DNA of 64,000 bases from Pristionchus mayeri (GCA_036245805.1 BTRK01000003.1:16408464-16472463), one strand, 5' to 3'; shown: positions 35,932 through 47,842, counted from the stretch's first letter. Translations and numbers: made by a program. Notes: a model not told the origin generated them from the letters alone.

Positions 35932-37273
35932 TATCAGGCTGATTCATAAGTTTTTTCCAATTTTAACTTTTAATTGTTTCACTTATTCTGGTCTTTGGTT
36001 CTAATTGATTATATTTTCTATTTTTACATATTATTAGTGCATGGATGCTCTCTTTAGCGCACTTTAGTCCAGACCTCTTGAGAGTGCCTAGTGCTCATAG
36101 TTTGAAGTCAAAGTATCCGTAGCTACGAATGTAGCTGCGACTTTCTCAGATTAAATCTTTCCAGTGAGTCGTGATTGGGCAAAATAATCAACACTATCGT
36201 GAAGTGTGATGAACGTACATCACAATAAGACATGTGATTCGGATTTGGCACAAAATACCAGTTCACATAAGGCGCAAATTTCAGAGTCGTGTACAGTTCG
36301 CCATGGCCAAAATGTGTTTCGTTTACTGCGCATCTGCACACATTGGCCTATCGAAACCAAACCGTTTTCATCATAAAGCTTCCTACATGAGGAGCTTATA
36401 TTTGCTTTATGGTGGGCTTTCATCATTACAATCACAAGCTGCAGTCATCGACGCTAATATGCTGAAATTTACACATCGAAATCAGTGTAGTTCAAAGCTT
36501 CCTGATTAGATGATAGATGGTGGTCCCACATTTTTGTGTTTATCAGCATCAGCTACCCTCGTACTATCCCTCATTAGCTTCGCATAGTCATGGGATACCT
36601 GAGAATTCAGAAATGGTACTCCAAAAATAACCACTAAAAGTCAAAATTTTGTTCGGTGAGGCCAATATTCGGATTTTTCAATAACTCAGTTTAATGTACC
36701 GTTCTCAGCGGAGGTTGAGCTGAAGCTCATCTAACCCGTGCTACTTATTGTACTTGTACTCTCATTTTTTGAAAAGGGATGACGCGAGGTCTCAAATTTC
36801 ACGAATGGTAAAGTTACCCCATAAAGTAAGATTAAAGCGCCCCTGTACAAAAGTCAGTCACTATAACACAAAATGCAGGAAAGGTGCCAACTCAAGTGTG
36901 ATTTCTTTTATACGTGGCTCATTTGCTATTCTCTAATCCTGGGATTGAGTAATCTAGCACCGCTTTCAACCACTTTATTAAAAGAGTATTCAAGGGGCTT
37001 CTCAATAATGTATGTGAAGATTCCCAGTCTATTTTTCCTGCAAAGAAACAGCGAGCCCAACTTTTTCAAAATTTTATTGAAAAATTCGATCGTGGTTAAC
37101 GATCGATTTCTTCAATGATTTAAAAGCACGGCACAATTCGAACATACGATTATACGTGTGAACTGTACCCCTACATAATGCTACGGATTAGTACTGATCG
37201 GATTTGAAGGACGCTTTTTAGGAGACTTTGAATTACGCCTCCGAAATTGGAAAAAACTTATGAATCAGCCTAA
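35932..37273. mobile_element. Inner mariner-type element, 1.34 kb, decayed
   Basis: Terminal repeats CAGGCTGATTCATAAGTTTT and its inverse are flanked by TA. The length is right for a mariner. Internal frames are broken. The left boundary of the large palindrome (36687) falls inside it. Confidence 0.7.
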
Positions 37274-37519
37274 TACATTTGCTGGTATTTTGCAAGTGCG
37301 GATCGATCTGTAACGATCATTTGTTGATAATTCTAAAGTTCACTTCCGTGCTAGTGCACCGTCACATTTTGGATGATATTCATACTTCTGTTCAGTAACA
37401 TGATGTTTCGAAATATTTCTGCTGATATTTGATTGCTGAAAACTGCACTTTTGACAGTTTTCCGTTTCTCAAGCAAGCTTTAGACCATTTTTTTCATCAT
37501 TATCTGAACAAACAAATTT

Positions 37520-38545
37520 TATCAGAGGAAGTCTGAGAGAACCGAGATACCTCCGTACAACGAAAAAATAAAAATTTGTCCCTGGGGGTACTTTTTCACG
37601 TAGATCACGAAAATCGACCTTAGGAAGCCGTGTCGTTGACCTCTGATTGCCTGAAGCGCGCCTCAACGGCGAGGTCATTTTTTGTAGCTGCTCCAAACCT
37701 CCTACATATTTAGTTATTCTGAAAGATCTCGACGAGATAAGCATTTTACCTGTTGGACGTGAAGGGCTATCTCATCTGTGAACAAACTTGTGGCCGTTTG
37801 AATTCAAAAATTTGTCTAAAACTTGTCGCCCTGAAAAATTTTACTCCGCATTACAATTTGATTTTGCTTTCATTCGATTCCGCATGCATTTTTACCCCTA
37901 GGGTGAAATTTATAGGGAAATCGAAAGGGGTATAGTTGGAGATTTTTTCAATAGAATATTGCGAGGTCGAGACTTGGCCAAAAATAAAAAAATCTCAGAA
38001 AATGTTTAGTTGAAGTTTTTCTGGCGTATTTCGACCCGTAGAAAAAAAAGTATGTGGGCAGAAAAACTCTTTTTTTTAGGCCAAAAAGTCTCGACCTCGC
38101 AAAATTCTTGAAAAAATCTCCAACTATACCCCTTTCGATTTCCCTATAAATTTGACTTTAGGGGTAAAAATGCATGCGGAATCGAATGAAAGTAAAATTA
38201 AATTATAATGTGGAGTAAAATTTTTCAGGGCGACAAGTTTTAGACAAATTTGTTACTTCAAACGACCACAACTTTTTTCACAGATGAGATAGCCCTTCAT
38301 GTCCAACAGGTAAAATGCTTATCTCGTCGAGATCTTTCAGAATAACTATGTAAGAGGTTTGGAGCAGCTACAAAAAATGACCTCACTGTTGAGGCGCGCT
38401 TCAGGCAATCAGAGGTCAACGACACGGCTTCCTAAGGTCGATTTTCGTGATCTACGTGAAAAAGTACCCTAGGGACAAATTTTTATTTTTTCGTTGTACG
38501 GACCCTGTATGGAGTACCTCGATTCTCTCAGAAATCCTCTCTTAT
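37520..38545. mobile_element. Foldback element of about 1 kb inside the palindrome arm
   Basis: The arms share CCTTAGGAAGCCGTGTCGTT and CGATTTCCCTATAAATTT as inverted copies around an axis near 38030. It is repeated in mirror image at about 42838-43863. Confidence 0.8.
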
Positions 38546-38935
38546 TATACCATTTTTATTGTGGGCTCATTGGGTAGGCCACAGATAGTCGAGGAGTGGT
38601 GTTCATACGAAAACACTAAAAAGTCACGATTTTTTGCAAGTTTTTACCTGGAAGTGTTTTTCTTGGGCGCACTACGAGCAATCTTCGATTCAAATATATT
38701 ATTGTAGTCTACTACAATGTCCTCAAATAAAAGCATGAAGGAATGGCAGGGAGTTTAAATACACCAAGAGAAACTTCGAAAATGGAATAGTCAGAAACTT
38801 TTGAATCAAACTAATAATTCAATTAGAGTTGAATAATAAGTCGGACAAAGAGAGCCTACGTGCAGTTGGAAAAATCACGCCTCCTTTGTCTGACGTTTTA
38901 TTAGTTTTTAATTGAATTACCATCCAATCTTTTTC

Positions 38936-39055
38936 TCACTCTCACGTCTCACTCTCATTCTCCATTCATTTTCTCCTCTCTGCCTCGTCCGAAGAGGTTG
39001 GCCTCTCTCCTCCTCCATCTTTTCCCTCTATTTTCGACCATTTAGCAACCAGGAG
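38936..39055 (+). promoter_or_regulatory. Conserved 5' flank of the TTL genes
   Basis: CTCATTCTCCATTCATTTTC and CCTCGTCCGAAGAGGTTGGC directly precede the start codon. The same block stands upstream of the 40.1-kb and 35.4-kb TTL copies, although their introns differ. It may be promoter and 5' untranslated region. Confidence 0.5.
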
Positions 39056-39755
39056 ATGAAGCTTGCGGTGCTGATTTTCGCTCTGATTGGAAGCTGCTAT
39101 GGCGGCGTAAGTTATTCTATTCCAACGGATCCTTATCAAAACAATTTAGGTACTCGATCGGGAGGTTAGGGGCGCTGACGGCGCTACGACAATCACAGGA
39201 ACGATTACGTGCTCTAAACCATTCATCTCCCGCTTCAATCTATGGGTAGGTCAATAGCACCTGATGACTCAATCACCTTCTTTCAGGAGGAGCCGGTGGG
39301 GGGTAACAACGGCAGGAGATACAACGACGATAATGTTGGTCGCCTGGTTGATGAACTGTGCAATGATAATTTTGTAGTGGTTTTGGTTTCATTCGGAAGA
39401 CATTGAGTCAAGAGGTTCACGTCGAAGCTTCTCTATAGATCTCATGGTGAGATTACGCTACCTCTAGATTATGGTATTTGTCCATTTCAGGTATACAAGG
39501 ATATGACCGTTGCCGACAGAACTATCGCCATTGAGCACACGTGCGGAACGGGTGATTGTTTATCTTGAATTGCTTAATTTAATCGATATGTGTTCAGATT
39601 ACGCCTGTGTGTGCAAGCATCTCGGGAGCAAAAATGATAAATTTGCTATTGGAGAAATCGAATTGGAGAAGAGAGAGCTTAACAATTGTGCTGCTTGCGC
39701 GCGTACGGTTGCATTGTGGGGAGAGCACACTATACCAAAGATACCAAAGATGTAA
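39056..39755 (+). CDS. Transthyretin-like secreted protein, 160 aa, six exons (left arm)
   Basis: Exons 39056-39106, 39150-39245, 39287-39334, 39378-39446, 39491-39551 and 39598-39755 join in phase. Exon 1 is a signal peptide (MKLAVLIFALIGSCYG). The mature part shows TITGTITCSKPF at the family's conserved first cysteine, NLWEEP, a WFWFHSEDIE stretch, IAIEHTC, and a C-terminal FAIGEIELEKREL close to the usual end of TTL proteins. Two more cysteines follow (NNCAAC) in an extended tail. AATAAA lies just after the stop, at about 39769. TTL proteins are secreted; some act in signalling or cell clearance, but the role here is unknown. An exact inverted copy lies in the right arm. Confidence 0.7.
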
Positions 39756-40083
39756 GAGCTAATCAGAATAAAGTTATTCGCCAGTTGTGTTATGTGCAAA
39801 CTTACGTGCTATAACCTGATTTAAAAGAGTTACTTCTTATTGTCGCACATCCATATGTTTCATCACCACTCAAAAATTTTCGACCTGTTTCGTAGTTTTA
39901 GAAACTGCACGTAGACTTCCTTTGTCTGACTTATTATTCAATTCTCATTGAATTATCATCCCCTCTTTCTCACTTCTCACTCTCCTTCTGCATTCATTTT
40001 CTCCTCCCTGCCTCGTCCGAAGAGGTTGGCTGCTCTCCTTCTCCATCTTTTTTCTATATTTACTTACATTTAGAAACCAGGAG

Positions 40084-41129
40084 ATGAAGCTTGCTGTGCT
40101 GATTTTCGCGCTGATTGGAAGCTGCTATGGCGGCGTAAGTTATATTATTAAAGCGAATCCTTATTACAACTATTTAGGTAATCGATCGGGACGTTAGGGG
40201 CGCTGACGGCGCTACGACAGTCACGGGAACGATTACGTGCTCTAAACCCTTCGTATCCCGGTTGAATTTATGGGTAAGTCCTCGGGTGTGGTCGCACAAG
40301 TCTAGAACAAGTATGACTGCAATTTTTGTGCCTCTACCTACGCTCAAGTCGATTTACTACAACTTGGAAACTAGTTGTCGTGGATTCCCAATCCACGAAT
40401 ATACAATCGATTCCCTATGAAACGTGTACAATCTATCTCAAGCACCATCATCCCATGAATCACGTGTACTATAAAAGGAGAGGATCCTCCTCTCCTGTGG
40501 CTTTTCCTTTCCATCGATAAATAGTTTGCGGACGACTAGTATAGTTCCGGCAAGACACGGCCGGCCATCTTGTCGTGACACTAGTTAATCAGACTTGTTC
40601 ACAAGTTGTGAATCGACGTAGAGTAGGGGTCACACAAGTTGTATCCATACTTGTTCTAAGTTTGTGCGACTACATTAGAGTCAATAGCACCTGATCACTC
40701 CCTTTCCTCAGGAGGAAGACGCCACGGGCAAGGTCTTCCGCAAATATAAAGATGATATTGTTGGTCACCTGGTTGATGAACTTTGCAATGATCATTTTGC
40801 AGTGGTTTTGGTTTCATTCGGAAGACATTGAGTTAAGAGGCTCACATCGAAGCTTTTCTATAGGTCTAATGGTGAGATTACGTTACCTCTAGGTTGCGGT
40901 ATTTGTCCATTTCAGGTATGAGCCCGATTCTCTAAGAGTCGAACAAAACGTGGCACAGCATTTTTACGAAAACATGAGCATAGGGGTTGTCGAGGGTGCT
41001 GATCACATTGGTCAATTTCATTGCGCACCAAATCGACCGGTTGAGCCCGGCTGTAGACACCATTTACATTTCTGTCGATATCTCAATTTCGGATTGATGA
41101 ATCTTCTTCAAACTTTCACAGAGGTTGAA
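40084..41129 (+). CDS. Divergent transthyretin-like gene in the palindrome spacer
   Basis: Exons 40084-40134, 40178-40273, 40712-40759 and 40803-40871 match the neighbouring TTL gene in length and phase (signal peptide, TVTGTITCSKPF, WFWFHSEDIE). The next exon, after the TTTCAG at 40915, would hit a stop as its second codon if spliced as in the paralogue. In another frame it stays open to 41129 (FHCAPNRP, then FGLMNLLQ). The gene is therefore either broken or uses a shifted junction. A foldback MITE sits in its second intron. Confidence 0.45.
40287..40674. mobile_element. Foldback MITE in the spacer TTL gene
   Basis: TCGCACAAGTCTAGAACAAG at the left and CTTGTTCTAAGTTTGTGCGA at the right are imperfect inverted ends of about 45 bases. 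Confidence 0.75.
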
Positions 41130-41184
41130 TAAGTTCACCTAGAGTCCATTCATCATTGTCACTCTTGCCGTTTTGGCTTTTTTT

Positions 41185-41326
41185 TCATTTTGGCTCTCTT
41201 GCCGCTCGGATGGCGCCGGAGAGTGAGAAATGTAATGCGTTTCACTTCCAATATCGTGCAAACAAAGGAAGTTCATCTCATTTCTTACTCTCTGGCGCCA
41301 TCCGAGCGGCAAGAGAGCCAAAATGA
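41185..41326. repeat. Hairpin with arms of about 48 bases
   Basis: TCATTTTGGCTCTCTTGCCG and CTCGGATGGCGCC return inverted as GGCGCCATCCGAG and CGGCAAGAGAGCCAAAATGA. The arms are nearly perfect. Confidence 0.85.
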
Positions 41327-41372
41327 TTCACAAAAATCCCTGTAACTTAAAGGAGCAGAATTTTAGCCATAG

Positions 41373-41540
41373 TAGGCGAGTTGGCGCAGTGGTTGTGTGC
41401 CAGGAATGCGAATCCGATGGTCATGAGTTCGACCCCCCTCGCCTGCAGATCCACCCAGACCACGGGGGTTAAGAAATAGGTCAGAAATCCCCCACCACGT
41501 GCACACAACACGGGCGGTAGCCTCACGCATAGGTCGCATA
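41373..41540 (+). mobile_element. tRNA-derived SINE-like sequence
   Basis: An A-box-like TGGCGCAGTGG and a B-box-like GAGTTCGACCC have tRNA spacing, and GGCGAG/CTCGCC could form an acceptor stem. The T-stem does not pair and about 90 non-tRNA bases follow, so this is a SINE or decayed tRNA and not a functional tRNA. It abuts the right palindrome arm. Confidence 0.6.
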
Positions 41541-44500
41541 CAATAAGAAGTAACTCTTTTAAATCAGGTTATAGCACGTAAGTTTGCACATAACACAACT
41601 GGCGAATAACTTTATTCTGATTAGCTCTTACATCTTTGGTATCTTTGGTATAGTGTGCTCTCCCCACAATGCAACCGTACGCGCGCAAGCAGCACAATTG
41701 TTAAGCTCTCTCTTCTCCAATTCGATTTCTCCAATAGCAAATTTATCATTTTTGCTCCCGAGATGCTTGCACACACAGGCGTAATCTGAACACATATCGA
41801 TTAAATTAAGCAATTCAAGATAAACAATCACCCGTTCCGCACGTGTGCTCAATGGCGATAGTTCTGTCGGCAACGGTCATATCCTTGTATACCTGAAATG
41901 GACAAATACCATAATCTAGAGGTAGCGTAATCTCACCATGAGATCTATAGAGAAGCTTCGACGTGAACCTCTTGACTCAATGTCTTCCGAATGAAACCAA
42001 AACCACTACAAAATTATCATTGCACAGTTCATCAACCAGGCGACCAACATTATCGTCGTTGTATCTCCTGCCGTTGTTACCCCCCACCGGCTCCTCCTGA
42101 AAGAAGGTGATTGAGTCATCAGGTGCTATTGACCTACCCATAGATTGAAGCGGGAGATGAATGGTTTAGAGCACGTAATCGTTCCTGTGATTGTCGTAGC
42201 GCCGTCAGCGCCCCTAACCTCCCGATCGAGTACCTAAATTGTTTTGATAAGGATCCGTTGGAATAGAATAACTTACGCCGCCATAGCAGCTTCCAATCAG
42301 AGCGAAAATCAGCACCGCAAGCTTCATCTCCTGGTTGCTAAATGGTCGAAAATAGAGGGAAAAGATGGAGGAGGAGAGAGGCCAACCTCTTCGGACGAGG
42401 CAGAGAGGAGAAAATGAATGGAGAATGAGAGTGAGACGTGAGAGTGAGAAAAAGATTGGATGGTAATTCAATTAAAAACTAATAAAACGTCAGACAAAGG
42501 AGGCGTGATTTTTCCAACTGCACGTAGGCTCTCTTTGTCCGACTTATTATTCAACTCTAATTGAATTATTAGTTTGATTCAAAAGTTTCTGACTATTCCA
42601 TTTTCGAAGTTTCTCTTGGTGTATTTAAACTCCCTGCCATTCCTTCATGCTTTTATTTGAGGACATTGTAGTAGACTACAATAATATATTTGAATCGAAG
42701 ATTGCTCGTAGTGCGCCCAAGAAAAACACTTCCAGGTAAAAACTTGCAAAAAATCGTGACTTTTTAGTGTTTTCGTATGAACACCACTCCTCGACTATCT
42801 GTGGCCTACCCAATGAGCCCACAATAAAAATGGTATAATAAGAGAGGATTTCTGAGAGAATCGAGGTACTCCATACAGGGTCCGTACAACGAAAAAATAA
42901 AAATTTGTCCCTAGGGTACTTTTTCACGTAGATCACGAAAATCGACCTTAGGAAGCCGTGTCGTTGACCTCTGATTGCCTGAAGCGCGCCTCAACAGTGA
43001 GGTCATTTTTTGTAGCTGCTCCAAACCTCTTACATAGTTATTCTGAAAGATCTCGACGAGATAAGCATTTTACCTGTTGGACATGAAGGGCTATCTCATC
43101 TGTGAAAAAAGTTGTGGTCGTTTGAAGTAACAAATTTGTCTAAAACTTGTCGCCCTGAAAAATTTTACTCCACATTATAATTTAATTTTACTTTCATTCG
43201 ATTCCGCATGCATTTTTACCCCTAAAGTCAAATTTATAGGGAAATCGAAAGGGGTATAGTTGGAGATTTTTTCAAGAATTTTGCGAGGTCGAGACTTTTT
43301 GGCCTAAAAAAAAGAGTTTTTCTGCCCACATACTTTTTTTTCTACGGGTCGAAATACGCCAGAAAAACTTCAACTAAACATTTTCTGAGATTTTTTTATT
43401 TTTGGCCAAGTCTCGACCTCGCAATATTCTATTGAAAAAATCTCCAACTATACCCCTTTCGATTTCCCTATAAATTTCACCCTAGGGGTAAAAATGCATG
43501 CGGAATCGAATGAAAGCAAAATCAAATTGTAATGCGGAGTAAAATTTTTCAGGGCGACAAGTTTTAGACAAATTTTTGAATTCAAACGGCCACAAGTTTG
43601 TTCACAGATGAGATAGCCCTTCACGTCCAACAGGTAAAATGCTTATCTCGTCGAGATCTTTCAGAATAACTAAATATGTAGGAGGTTTGGAGCAGCTACA
43701 AAAAATGACCTCGCCGTTGAGGCGCGCTTCAGGCAATCAGAGGTCAACGACACGGCTTCCTAAGGTCGATTTTCGTGATCTACGTGAAAAAGTACCCCCA
43801 GGGACAAATTTTTATTTTTTCGTTGTACGGAGGTATCTCGGTTCTCTCAGACTTCCTCTGATAAAATTTGTTTGTTCAGATAATGATGAAAAAAATGGTC
43901 TAAAGCTTGCTTGAGAAACGGAAAACTGTCAAAAGTGCAGTTTTCAGCAATCAAATATCAGCAGAAATATTTCGAAACATCATGTTACTGAACAGAAGTA
44001 TGAATATCATCCAAAATGTGACGGTGCACTAGCACGGAAGTGAACTTTAGAATTATCAACAAATGATCGTTACAGATCGATCCGCACTTGCAAAATACCA
44101 GCAAATGTATTAGGCTGATTCATAAGTTTTTTCCAATTTCGGAGGCGTAATTCAAAGTCTCCTAAAAAGCGTCCTTCAAATCCGATCAGTACTAATCCGT
44201 AGCATTATGTAGGGGTACAGTTCACACGTATAATCGTATGTTCGAATTGTGCCGTGCTTTTAAATCATTGAAGAAATCGATCGTTAACCACGATCGAATT
44301 TTTCAATAAAATTTTGAAAAAGTTGGGCTCGCTGTTTCTTTGCAGGAAAAATAGACTGGGAATCTTCACATACATTATTGAGAAGCCCCTTGAATACTCT
44401 TTTAATAAAGTGGTTGAAAGCGGTGCTAGATTACTCAATCCCAGGATTAGAGAATAGCAAATGAGCCACGTATAAAAGAAATCACACTTGAGTTGGCACC

Positions 44501-44696
44501 TTTCCTGCATTTTGTGTTATAGTGACTGACTTTTGTACAGGGGCGCTTTAATCTTACTTTATGGGGTAACTTTACCATTCGTGAAATTTGAGACCTCGCG
44601 TCATCCCTTTTCAAAAAATGAGAGTACAAGTACAATAAGTAGCACGGGCTAGATGAGCTTCAGCTCAACCTCCGCTGAGAACGGTACATTAAACTG
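41540..44696 (-). repeat. Right arm of the 3.16-kb palindrome
   Basis: Mirror copy of 36687-39843. Its outer end cuts the inner mariner in half: the half present here runs from about 44110 to 44696. Confidence 0.95.
41628..42327 (-). CDS. Transthyretin-like secreted protein, 160 aa (right arm copy)
   Basis: Same six-exon gene as at 39056-39755, in mirror image. Start at 42327, stop at 41628, encoded protein identical as far as I can compare. The 5' flank with the CCGAAGAGG block is also duplicated (about 42328-42450), so both copies could be expressed. Confidence 0.7.
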
Positions 44697-45365
44697 TCGT
44701 TTCATTGTGCTAGGTCCGAGCATTGTAGTACTTTATTCAGCGATGCAAATATTTTTAACGTCGAAGGCAAGCTGAATATCCAAAATAGCTTAATCTATTC
44801 CTCTCATCCTGAAGAATCCTAAAATAGTTGTGGAGTCACTGGTTATACCAGCCATCCCTTCTACATCAGAGATTAGGATGCATTTTGCTCAACATGCAAG
44901 TCCCTTCTCGTTTTCGTCACACCGGGCTTCAAGATCAATAAACAGTATTACATAAATCACATACTCGGAGACAGGCGTCCACCCTGAGCTCATTCCCACT
45001 TCGGTCAGGAGCACTGGGCCTTTCAGCAAGATTCTGCTCCATTCATAAAACAAATTCGTTTCCGAACAACCATAAAGGCGACTAAATCACTCTGATTGAT
45101 TGGCCCCCGAACTCACCCGAAAAAGCAAAATAAGGCCCCATTAAAATTATTTGGCAGGTTACTATTGCCTATATACTTGATTAGCTATTCCTTGAACCAG
45201 GCCGCTCAAGTCCCATTTCAAAGGCGGGAATCGCATGAAAACATAAGTCCACGTAATTTTGGCGCACCCTGTACAATCGTTTCCTCTTCTTTCTCATTTC
45301 TTCACGTCACTAGACCAATCAATTGTATCTTGCGAGCTTTCAATCCAGCTCCTTGGGCTCGCTAA
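44697..45365 (+). pseudogene. Decayed mariner-family transposase fragment
   Basis: In shifting frames the sequence reads KIFNVEGKLN, then VFVTPGFKIN, NHILGDRRPP, SHFGQEHWAFQQDSAPF and LIGPRTHP. These match the second half of a Tc1/mariner DDE transposase, including the FQQDSAP motif with its catalytic aspartate. Several stops and frameshifts are present. The 5' part is cut off exactly at the outer edge of the right palindrome arm. Confidence 0.65.
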
Positions 45366-47100
45366 TCCGAAAATGTTAGGGATGGATTCTGAAGAGCAAA
45401 TGGGAACTTCCCTTTTCCGTTTCTTTCTCCGCATTCCCGACTCACTCGCTTCATTGATTGTTTCTCGCGGCGTACTCTCCAAATGCGGCGTTTTCATCGC
45501 CTTCAGTTTTACAGCGCCTTACCGTTCACACATATTGAGAATACCACCTTTTTTCACCGTATTTGCTCATAAAGTTTATTATCCTTTGAACTTTGAAATT
45601 TGGACGTAATTCCGTTATTGCAGAGGTATACTCACTCTCGTTGTCCTTTGTTGTTTGACATTTGCAGTGATCGAATACAATATACGCATCATCTCGTTAA
45701 AGTGCTCGAAGCAGGTTGTGTCTTTGAAAATTACGATTAACATCAAGACAAATAATTATTAAACATATATTAAGGGATGCGACTGAACGAACGCTCATCT
45801 CTATTCACATGGAATGGCCAAGTGATCGAGCTGTAGTCGATTGTCCGGAAGAATTTATTTTATGATATGGGAGATAAGGAACAAACAGCGATCGACGAGA
45901 AAAATATTTCCTAAACGATTTTCAAATTTCCATGTCAACAACCCCTTGCGAAAATTGAGAATAAAGAATGTTGTACGCAAGAATACCTGGTGTGCCAAAA
46001 TTCGGAAACTATTAGAGCCAGAAACAAAATGTGAAACTATTTGACGGGGGATCGATTTCAAATTGCTCTTGGCATAGTCTTCACTCATTTTTAATTTAAA
46101 AATATGGTGATTTCTCATTAGTTTCTCCATTAATCGTTTCATTCCTTCATTTACACGCTTCATTTGCTTGCTTCTGATTGATCACTTGTGAAAACATCCA
46201 ATCATTCCTTCCTCAAACACATCACTCTTCCTTCTCCTCTTTCTTCTGAATCACGCCCGTCCTTACTCATTTCATCTCATTCTTTCATGCTTGAATTACA
46301 GAGGTCTAAACGCTCTTTTTGCTGCATGAATTCTGCGACATTAAATATTCCAATTATAAATCAAGAGCCTGAAAAAGGTTTGTGAACAGCAATCCATGGA
46401 AGAAGTTGTAAAGTGAAATGTGCGGAGTGAAGTACTACAAGATCATTAGTGAGCGCCAGTTATGCAGCGTTTTTAGGCAATTTTTAAACTTCACGGCTTT
46501 GTTATCACCAATTATATTTTTTTCAGCTCTCATCCCATTTCAAAGAGCTGAGCATCCAATTCAATGTTCCAAAGGAATTGATGACGATTGGAGTGACCTG
46601 TCAGAGAAGCATTGGCTTCGATGCTTAGGCAGAGGTCAACTCATTTTACGCCTATTGACAACTTTTGCCTCAATATTGTGATTTATAATTAACAAATTCG
46701 AATAAAGCGAATGGAAAACCAAACACTCAACTTATTGATTCTTAGTGGGCAATTCTGTTTTAAATCCTTAGTACTTTTCGTTTTAATGAACGAACTACAA
46801 TAAGCTTTCTCGCTCAAGCCATCTACACGTGTCACCCCCTTGTGCTCTTCTCTTCTTCCGTTTCTCTACCATCTCTGTTTCTTCGTCTACAGAATGTCAG
46901 GGATGGATTCTGCCACGAAAAAGAGACACCCTGTCTCTGCCATCTCTGTTTCTTTTTCAGCATTCTCCGTTACTCACTCGCTTCCTCGATTCTTTTAGCG
47001 CCTTATCTTCCACTTTTTATACGTTCGACTTATTTTTTCGAAAATACATTGTTGAACATCTCACCGTTTGTGCTTGATATTTTTATTCTCCCTTGACCCC
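45366..47100. other. Repeated pyrimidine-rich modules, no gene recognised
   Basis: Two related segments at about 45370-45690 and 46880-47160 each start with AGGGATGGATTCTG. Each then carries a TCACTCGCTTC block followed further on by a CATTGCAG or TATTGCAG block. Weaker copies occur at 31.6 and 32.6 kb. Open frames here are short and biased. Confidence 0.4.
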
Positions 47101-47545
47101 TGAAATTTTACTTCGAATCGTCATTGCAGAGTTCTGCTCACTCTCGCTACATGTGATGTGCGCCGTCAGAATTGATGGAATAAGATGCAAACATCATCTC
47201 ATAAAATATTTGAATACTGCGCGAAGCGGGTTAGGGATTCACAATAGCAAGTAACTGCTATTCGGAATACTCTAAAAGATGAACAGCAGCCGATACACCA
47301 GTTGACGTACGATTTGTGCATGAGATTGGATGGATTCAAAGGGCCTCTCAATTGCGTTCTCCCACCGGATGCAGAGGTGCTCTCAATTATCCCCCACTCA
47401 AACCAAAAATAATCCTTCTGACCCGCAGAATATCCCCAGTCCACAGGTGCCAATAATTTCCTAATCTTCTGCATTTATACGAAAAATGACCATTATCCGG
47501 CCAATAATATCTCTATTTTCTTATTCATCATGTTTCCTAATAAAT

Positions 47546-47842
47546 TTGTTCCACTCGGGCGAAGTGTCGAAGTGCCAATTCTTCAGAAGGTGCAAGTAAG
47601 CAATCCAATTGATATACAATAAATGTCGTTTACTTCAATAAATATTTTACAACAAGTAAACGGAATATAGATCTTGCTCTCTGATAAAGATCTTGAACAC
47701 ACAAATAATATCCGTTGAATGTGTTAGTCCACGTTCCAATGAATATCGCGATTGATCGAATTTGAAAGCAATTTAACGTCTGCAATGAAATTATTTGGGA
47801 AAATGAAATCAAAAAAGTGCATGGGGAGAGATTGATCGGCAA
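47546..47842 (-). CDS. Possible 3' exons of an unrecognised gene
   Basis: After a CATTGCAG acceptor a frame reads IRSIAIFIGTWTNTFNGYY and beyond. A second block ends WHFDTSPEWNKFIRKHDE before TAA. Codon use looks coding, but I could not settle the junction between them or find the upstream exons. Confidence 0.3.

Larger units (their letters stand above)
35554..38815. mobile_element. Outer mariner-type element, interrupted by two insertions
   Basis: The terminal repeat GATTGATTCAAAAGTTTCTG at the left matches the inverted right end (CAGAAACTTTTGAATCAAAC). Inside lie a second mariner-type element (35932-37273) and a foldback element (about 37520-38545), so roughly 0.9 kb belongs to the outer copy. 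No intact transposase is visible. Confidence 0.65.
36687..39843 (+). repeat. Left arm of the 3.16-kb palindrome
   Basis: Inverted copy of 41540-44696 with no length difference, since every mirror pair of positions sums to 81383. I noticed only one mismatch, near 36735. The spacer is 1696 bases. The arm contains the distal half of the inner mariner, a foldback element and a complete TTL gene. Confidence 0.95.

Noticed and set aside
36123..36509. Intact mariner transposase in the inner element
   Set aside because: No frame keeps transposase motifs. The open frames on both strands are short and conflict with each other.
41373..41450. Functional tRNA gene
   Set aside because: A- and B-box words and an acceptor stem are visible, but the T-stem does not pair and the anticodon stem is irregular, so a SINE fits better.
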